From Solirubrobacter taibaiensis (GTDB lineage: Bacteria; Actinomycetota; Thermoleophilia; Solirubrobacterales; Solirubrobacteraceae), in assembly GCA_027587225.1 (NCBI GenBank), contig JAPDDQ010000064.1:1-34407 (forward strand): 34,407 nucleotides of DNA, read 5' to 3'. The stretch's first letter is position 1, and each line of letters begins with the position of its first letter. A model generated the notes under the pieces. The model ran no database searches, was not told the DNA's origin, and was given only the letters and a program-made list of their open reading frames with translations. The position numbers and the translations under genes are program-made. This document shows positions 29,637 to 34,407 of the stretch, piece by piece.

Positions 29637-31799
29637 CTAACGCGGCCCCTTGAGTGCGATTGATCCGGCGCCCTGGCGGCCCGAGTCTCCGGCCCAGCGG
29701 GCGACGAACGTGGCGCGGCCACGGACCCGGAAGCTCGCGGTGAAGCGTCCGCCGTTCGCGCCCGCGGTCACGACCTGCTCCGTCCAGCGGGTGCCGCTGC
29801 GGGAGGAGACCACGATCGCTTCTCCGCCTTGGGCGCCCTTCAGCTGCCCGGTGACCGTGACCGTCCGGCCGGAGCGGCGCGCGCGGGAGAGCGTGATCGT
29901 CGACGAGCTGCCGAAGTCCCCGCCGGTGGCCGTGGTGAACAGGCTCCGGAACACGCCGGTGCCGGCCGACGGGGTGGAGGTGAGCGCGTACGAGCGGCCG
30001 GCCGTCGGGCTGATCACGCCCTCGGCGCCCGGGAACCGGCCCGCGGAGATCCGTTGCGGGCGCCAATGCTTGCCACCGTCAGTGGTGCGCTGGACGTACG
30101 CGACGTCGCTGTCGGCGGGGTAGCGGCCGAGCGTGAGGTAACCGTCGGTGGCCGAGCCGAACGCAAGCGCCAGGCCGTCGTCGGTACCGATCGCGCCGAT
30201 GTCGGTCCAGCGGCGCCCGCCGTTCGTCGTGCGCCACACGCGCCCGTCGGTGGTGAGCGCGAAGCCGGCGTTGGCCGACGTCATCTCGAGGTTGCGGAGG
30301 CGGCCCGGGCGCTTGACGGTCCGCCACGCGCGGCCCTGGTTCGTGGAGCGCACGATGGCGTTGGTCCCGTACGCGAAGATCGCCGAGCCGGCGCGGTCGA
30401 AGTGGTCCACGCGGGCGCGGTTGTCGGCGACGCTGAACTGGCCGCCGGCGGTGGCGCGCCGGATGCCGCGCGGGCCGGCCAGCAGGACGGTCGCCCCGCT
30501 CGTGATCACGGCCTGCGGCGCGCTCGTCGTGCCGGGATCGATCGGTTGCCAGCTCGCGCCGCCGTTGACGGTGCGGAACAGGCCGCCGCGCACGTCCAGC
30601 GCATAGCCGTCGTCGGCGCTGCTGAACGACGTGTCGCGCATGTCGGAGGAGGTGGCGACGTTGATCGCCTTCCAGGTGACGCCGTTGTCGGTCGTGCGGG
30701 CGAGCTGGCCGCGGGCGCCGAGCGCGAGCGCGATGTTCGCCGCGGGCCCGAGCCGCAGGCCGAACTGGAACGAGCCCGCGATGTCGCCGCCGACCGCCGT
30801 GTAGTTGCGTCCGGCGTCGTCGGAGACGGCCGTGGCGCCGCCGCTGCCGGCGGCCACCGCGCGGGCGGCGGTCGCGAAGCCGGCGGCGAACAGCGGTGCG
30901 GTGGAGGCGGTGATGGACTCGGTGCTGTCCCCGCCGTTCTCGGTTCTCAGCAGGCGATCGCCACGGTCGGTGGTGAATAGGCAGAGGTCGAGCGTGGCGC
31001 AGCTCACGCCGGTGATCGTCGCGTCCGCCGGCTTGGCCTGCCACGTCTGGCCCGCGTCACTCGAGCGCAGCAAGGTGCCCGGGCCGAAGGCGTAGAACGT
31101 CGCCGCGTCGACGGCCTTCATCCGCCACACGCGTCCGCCGGGGACGTCGGGCTCGGGCGTCCAGCTCGCGCCCGCGTCGGTCGTGCGGAACGCGGTGTTC
31201 GATCCGCTGAGGAACACGATGCCCGCGTCCGGCGTGGTGAAGAGCGCGTCCGCCGGCGTCGCGTTGCCGCCCGCGGCGCTGCCGGGTGTACCGGGGATGG
31301 CGGTGACGCGGCTGAAGCTCTCGCCCGCGTCCGTGGTGCGGAGCACGTTGCCGTTGCGCAGCAGCAGGTAGCCGAGCTGCGGCGTGACGAAGTAGGTGGC
31401 GGCGACCGGCTCCGGGCAGTTGATCTCGGTGAGGACGTAGAAGCGGCGGAACGTCTTGCCGCCGTCGTCGGAGCGGCGCAGGACGCAGCCGTTGCCGCCG
31501 AGGATGATCACGACGTCCGGCGTCACGGCCTGGACGCGGCCGAGGTCGAGCGAGGTGCCGGTCGGGAGGCCGGTCCACGTCGCGCCGCCGTCGTCGGTGC
31601 GCAGGGCGGTGCCGTCGTCGCCGATCGCGTACCCGCGGCCCTGGACGAAGTCGATCGCCCTGATCGTGTTGCCCTGCGGCGTGGGGTTGCCCCACTGCCA
31701 GCCCGACTGACTGACCTGGACCGCTGCGACGCCCGTGTTCGGGCATGCGGCGGCCAGGCTCAGGGCAGCGCAAGTGCCCAGAAAAGCCCTGGAAATCAC
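29637..31799 (-). CDS. Secreted YCF48/BNR-repeat beta-propeller protein
   Basis: This protein has 720 residues from GTG 31799, with GAGGAG about 6 nt upstream; the longer frame beyond it lacks a ribosome site and reads as low-complexity. The signal peptide is SRAFLGTCAALSLAAACPNTGVAA. A long series of Asp-box/BNR repeats follows at roughly 45-residue spacing: DDGGATWTG, DDGGKTFRR, TDAGESFSR, TDAGASWTP, SDAGQTWQA, DNGVTWKAI, NGGASWQPI, NQGRAWRTV, NGGRRWTDI, DGGKHWRP. This makes one or two beta-propellers of the YCF48/sialidase-like kind. A C-terminal Ig-like domain runs from about 640. No sialidase catalytic residues are evident, so it is likely a binding or assembly factor outside the cell. 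Confidence 0.88.
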   Translation of the reverse strand: MISRAFLGTCAALSLAAACPNTGVAAVQVSQSGWQWGNPTPQGNTIRAIDFVQGRGYAIGDDGTALRTDDGGATWTGLPTGTSLDLGRVQAVTPDVVIILGGNGCVLRRSDDGGKTFRRFYVLTEINCPEPVAATYFVTPQLGYLLLRNGNVLRTTDAGESFSRVTAIPGTPGSAAGGNATPADALFTTPDAGIVFLSGSNTAFRTTDAGASWTPEPDVPGGRVWRMKAVDAATFYAFGPGTLLRSSDAGQTWQAKPADATITGVSCATLDLCLFTTDRGDRLLRTENGGDSTESITASTAPLFAAGFATAARAVAAGSGGATAVSDDAGRNYTAVGGDIAGSFQFGLRLGPAANIALALGARGQLARTTDNGVTWKAINVATSSDMRDTSFSSADDGYALDVRGGLFRTVNGGASWQPIDPGTTSAPQAVITSGATVLLAGPRGIRRATAGGQFSVADNRARVDHFDRAGSAIFAYGTNAIVRSTNQGRAWRTVKRPGRLRNLEMTSANAGFALTTDGRVWRTTNGGRRWTDIGAIGTDDGLALAFGSATDGYLTLGRYPADSDVAYVQRTTDGGKHWRPQRISAGRFPGAEGVISPTAGRSYALTSTPSAGTGVFRSLFTTATGGDFGSSSTITLSRARRSGRTVTVTGQLKGAQGGEAIVVSSRSGTRWTEQVVTAGANGGRFTASFRVRGRATFVARWAGDSGRQGAGSIALKGPR

Positions 31800-31861
31800 G
31801 TACTTCTCCTCTCGCTGTGATGCTTGCCGATGGAACGGCTGCGGAGAGAATTGGTTGCGGG

Positions 31862-33241
31862 TTATGGAACGTTCACGAACAGCCGGGCGTTGCGGTCTTG
31901 CTTGGCGCCGGCGAACTTCTGCGGGCGCCCGCCCTGGGCGTCGAGGTACGCGAGCTCTCTCGAGATACCCGCGAGTCCTTGGCCGTCGTGGTCGACCATC
32001 CACGTCTCGAGCGCCACGCCGTCGGCGGTCTTTCTCAGGCGGAACATGCGCGACTGCTGTGGGAAGTCGGCGAGCGAGGAGGTGCTGATCTGCCAGTACG
32101 TGCCGCGTGCGGTGATGCGGTTGCGGTGGCTGTTGCCGGCGATCGAGGCGACGACGTTGGGGTGGCGATCGAGGACTTGGAGGGCCTCGTCGGTCAGTGG
32201 GTTGTGAGAGAAGACGACGACGAGGCGGTTCGTGTCGAGCTGCTGCTCCAGCCGCTGGAGCTGGGCCGGGTTGATGCGGGCTCGCGACGTGCCGTCGCGG
32301 TTGACGGTGTCGACGAGCACGGCGCGGACCCGGTCGGTGAGGTCGACGGTGTAGTCGAAGCTCGGGCGCTCCAGCGCGCGTTCCCACTCGGCCGTGTCGA
32401 CGAAGCGGCGGGCCGGGTCGCCGGGGACGTCGATGCTGGGGAAGCCGAACCGGTTGTCGAGCAGCGCGGCGGTCGCGGTCTGCGCGTCCAGCTCGTCGCG
32501 CGGGATCTGATCCAGCAGCTCGGGGTCCAGCGCCGTGATCAGCTCGTCGCCCTCCGCGACCTCGTCGATCTGCGGCGTGGGCGGCACCTCGCCCTGCACG
32601 AGCAGGTCGTGGTTACCGACAAGGGCATAGAACGGCGCGTCGAGCCCCGCGGCGGTGAAGGGGCGCTGGGCCTGGCTCAGCGCGCCGGGGTGCGCGGGCG
32701 CGTCGAAGTCGGGGCGGTAGTAGAAGGGGTCGGCCGAGTCGGGCTGCTGGACACCGCGGTAGCCGGGATCGCCGCTGTCCGGGTCGACCCGGTCGCCCTT
32801 GAGGACCGCGCGAGCGAGGTCGAGCTCGTTGCGCTGGGCGTTGTCGGTGATGTCGCCGGTGACGAAGACCGCGTCCGGCTTCTGTTGGTTGAGCGCGCGG
32901 ACGGCGGCGTCGAGCGTCTGCGTCGAGAACGCCTCCTGCGGGCGGAACGTGGACGTGAACGGCGCGCCGATCCGGTCCAGGAATGGCACCCGGGCGGGCG
33001 ACTCCTCGTCGCGGACGTGCGTGTCCGTGAGCTGGCCGAACGTGACCAGCGTGTCGCCGAGCTCGGAGGTGGTGCCGCGGTCGGTCAGCGGCTCGCCCGG
33101 GCCGGGCTCGAGGAACCCGTCGCCGTCGGCGTCCACGAGGGTGGATTGCAGGGTCGAGCCGCCGCCGGCCGGGGCGGAGCGTGTGTCGTCGCCGCAGCCG
33201 ATGAGGAACAGCAGCGCGAAGAGGGTGGCGGCGCGCTTCAC
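31862..33241 (-). CDS. Metallophosphoesterase lipoprotein
   Basis: This protein has 459 residues from GTG 33241, which shares GTGA with the permease stop (4-nt overlap). A lipobox LFLIGC (Cys about 16) follows a short hydrophobic signal, so it is probably a membrane-anchored exoenzyme. Calcineurin-like motifs are present: GQLTDTHVRD (Asp-x-His), FVTGDITDN (GDxxDN), YALVGNHD (GNHD), VVVFSHNPLT and SIAGNSHRNRI. The last is GNSH where most members have GHxH, a change at one metal ligand. A DADGDGFLEPGPGEP stretch near 40-54 could bind calcium. Long family members resemble the PPA1498-type phosphoesterases. The substrate is unknown. Upstream permease and downstream YCF48 gene (62-nt gap) suggest one transcription unit. 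Confidence 0.88.
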   Translation of the reverse strand: MKRAATLFALLFLIGCGDDTRSAPAGGGSTLQSTLVDADGDGFLEPGPGEPLTDRGTTSELGDTLVTFGQLTDTHVRDEESPARVPFLDRIGAPFTSTFRPQEAFSTQTLDAAVRALNQQKPDAVFVTGDITDNAQRNELDLARAVLKGDRVDPDSGDPGYRGVQQPDSADPFYYRPDFDAPAHPGALSQAQRPFTAAGLDAPFYALVGNHDLLVQGEVPPTPQIDEVAEGDELITALDPELLDQIPRDELDAQTATAALLDNRFGFPSIDVPGDPARRFVDTAEWERALERPSFDYTVDLTDRVRAVLVDTVNRDGTSRARINPAQLQRLEQQLDTNRLVVVFSHNPLTDEALQVLDRHPNVVASIAGNSHRNRITARGTYWQISTSSLADFPQQSRMFRLRKTADGVALETWMVDHDGQGLAGISRELAYLDAQGGRPQKFAGAKQDRNARLFVNVP

Positions 33242-34407
33242 CCTTCCCTCAACCCCGCGATGATCGGCTCGCGCATCACCCGGCGGGCGACGAACGCGGT
33301 CGCCAGCGCGGACAGCGCGAGCAGGCCCCCGATCACCAGCGCGATCTGGCCCGGTGAAGCGGCGAGCGGCAGGGAGGCGAAGCTCGCGGCCAGGCGCGAG
33401 ACGAGCGGGCCGAAGAGCACGAGCTCGAGCAGCACGCCGATGATCGCGGCGGGGACCGCGACGGCCACCGCGGCGCCGGCGAGCACCAGTCCGACCGTCG
33501 TCGAATCGGCGCCGCTGGCGCGCAGCATGGCCACGGCGCCGCGGCGTTCGCGGGCGGTGACGGTGAGCGCCTGGATGAGCGCGTAGAGGCACACGAGACC
33601 GACGGCCAGGCCCACGCCTCTGAGGACCGCGGCCAGCACGGCGAGGAACGCGGCGTTGTCGGTCTGCGCGGCGCCGACGGGCTGCAGCCGCGCGCCGAGG
33701 TTCACGAGCTCGCGGGCGACTTGGGCGGGGTCGGCGTTCGATTGCAGGCGCACAACCACCTGCGGCGTGAGGTCCGGTCGCGTCTCGATCAGCTTGTCCG
33801 GCCGGATCCAGGCGACCCGGCCGTCGTTCTCGAGCGCACGCACGATGCCGGCGACCTTGAAGCGCACCTCGCCGCCGTCGGGGATCTGGGCGGCGAGCGT
33901 CGAGCCGGGCCGCAGGCCGAGCGCGTCCGCCATGCCGACCCCGACCTCGACCTCGTTCGGCCCGCGGATGCGCCGGCCCTCGGCGAGCGGCGGGTTCTCG
34001 AAGCGCGTGTGGTCACCCGGATAGGCGACGAGCCGGATCGGCTCCCCGAGCCGGAACGAGTCCGCCGCGTCGATCGAGTACCGCTCGCCCACGTCCTGCA
34101 CACCCGGCAACTTGCGCGCCTCGGGGATGAGGATCGGGTCGAGCTGCACCGCGAGCTGGTAGCGCTTGCCGACCGTGCCGGGGTCCTCGCGGAGTCGCTC
34201 GAGCAGGGACGCGAGCGCGAGCATGAGCGTGACCACGCCCGCGCACACCGCGATCGTCGCCACGGCCGCGACCCAGCGCCCCCGCGCCGCGGTGGCGAAC
34301 CGCACACCGAGGGCGAACAGCCCGCCGCCCGGGGCCGTGGTCGTGCGCGCAGCGGCCCGGCCGGCGGTGTCGTGCCGTGCGGCCGCGCCGGCCGGCGTCG
34401 CCGTGCC
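33238..34407 (-). CDS. FtsX-like ABC permease, partial (N-terminus beyond right edge)
   Basis: The frame is open from the right edge to the stop at 33238. A GTG at 34305 (VRFATAARGRW) is internal, because 34 further codons are open upstream and the first helix follows directly. What is visible is the second half of a large FtsX/MacB-type permease: one helix (VAAVATIAVCAGVVTLMLALASLL), an external domain of about 200 residues (RLVAYPGDHTRFENPPLAEG; LGLRPGSTLAAQIPDGGEV), then three helices (GVGLAVGLVCLYALIQAL; VLAGAAVAVAVPAAIIGVLLELVLFGPLV; IALVIGGLLALSALATAFV). Such proteins move lipids, lipoproteins or peptides or transmit force, with an ATPase usually encoded next door and here outside the window. 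It is translationally coupled to the metallophosphoesterase. Confidence 0.85.
   Translation of the reverse strand, partial: GTATPAGAAARHDTAGRAAARTTTAPGGGLFALGVRFATAARGRWVAAVATIAVCAGVVTLMLALASLLERLREDPGTVGKRYQLAVQLDPILIPEARKLPGVQDVGERYSIDAADSFRLGEPIRLVAYPGDHTRFENPPLAEGRRIRGPNEVEVGVGMADALGLRPGSTLAAQIPDGGEVRFKVAGIVRALENDGRVAWIRPDKLIETRPDLTPQVVVRLQSNADPAQVARELVNLGARLQPVGAAQTDNAAFLAVLAAVLRGVGLAVGLVCLYALIQALTVTARERRGAVAMLRASGADSTTVGLVLAGAAVAVAVPAAIIGVLLELVLFGPLVSRLAASFASLPLAASPGQIALVIGGLLALSALATAFVARRVMREPIIAGLREG

Noticed and set aside
1..34407. Prophage, integrative element, defence island or biosynthetic cluster
   Set aside because: No integrase, transposase, restriction, nuclease-defence, NRPS/PKS or phage structural gene was seen; composition looks uniform.

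Overview
The window reads as chromosomal DNA of a very GC-rich actinobacterium. The likeliest home is the Solirubrobacterales (Thermoleophilia, Solirubrobacter/Conexibacter relatives). This placement is inferred from base composition, frequent GTG starts, the secreted-protein repertoire and family-level resemblance, not from any marker-gene comparison. I see no rRNA, tRNA, CRISPR array, transposase, integrase or phage gene.

Layout, left to right. (1) 1-2205: an AAA-type ATPase regulator of the LuxR/MalT large-ATPase class, cut by the left edge, divergent from a secreted ricin-type lectin (2311-2877). (2) 2926-5880: a 984-residue secreted M14 zinc carboxypeptidase. (3) 6008-9729: a drug-efflux style MFS/TetR divergent pair, then a second TetR overlapping a membrane protein; both regulators have clear repeated operators. 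(4) 9731-15860: a secreted phytase-like protein, an ArsC-fold protein, two tandem secreted subtilisin-family proteases and a small zinc-ribbon membrane protein. (5) 15897-19441: glycogen phosphorylase, a 35-residue zinc-ribbon microprotein, Ogt/MGMT, a stand-alone infA and a small secreted protein. (6) 19512-22716: a LacI regulator, a methyltransferase/PEP-mutase-like pair, a hairpin-rich non-coding stretch, and an XRE-cupin regulator. (7) 22785-26999: a degenerate ABC ATPase, an M20 deacylase/peptidase, an M3 oligopeptidase and a TetR. (8) 27096-34407: a second MFS pump facing that TetR, then a leftward block whose transcription order is FtsX-like permease, metallophosphoesterase lipoprotein, YCF48/BNR propeller protein, DoxX, phosphotransferase.

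Two themes tie the window together. One is extracellular polymer breakdown: two S8 endoproteases, the M14 carboxypeptidase, the phytase-like protein and the lectin are exported, and cytoplasmic M3 and M20 enzymes could finish peptide products. The other is one-component regulation of efflux: two separate TetR/MFS pairs each carry tandem operator repeats in the shared promoter region.

The points most worth a second look are a C-terminal module shared by two unrelated secreted enzymes and ending in the same residues, the zinc-ribbon microprotein with a near-perfect Shine-Dalgarno, the nested-palindrome intergenic region at 21895-22158, a structured leader before only one of the duplicated proteases, and an ABC ATPase that has lost its helical/signature region. 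No complete, clearly new multi-gene system is evident.
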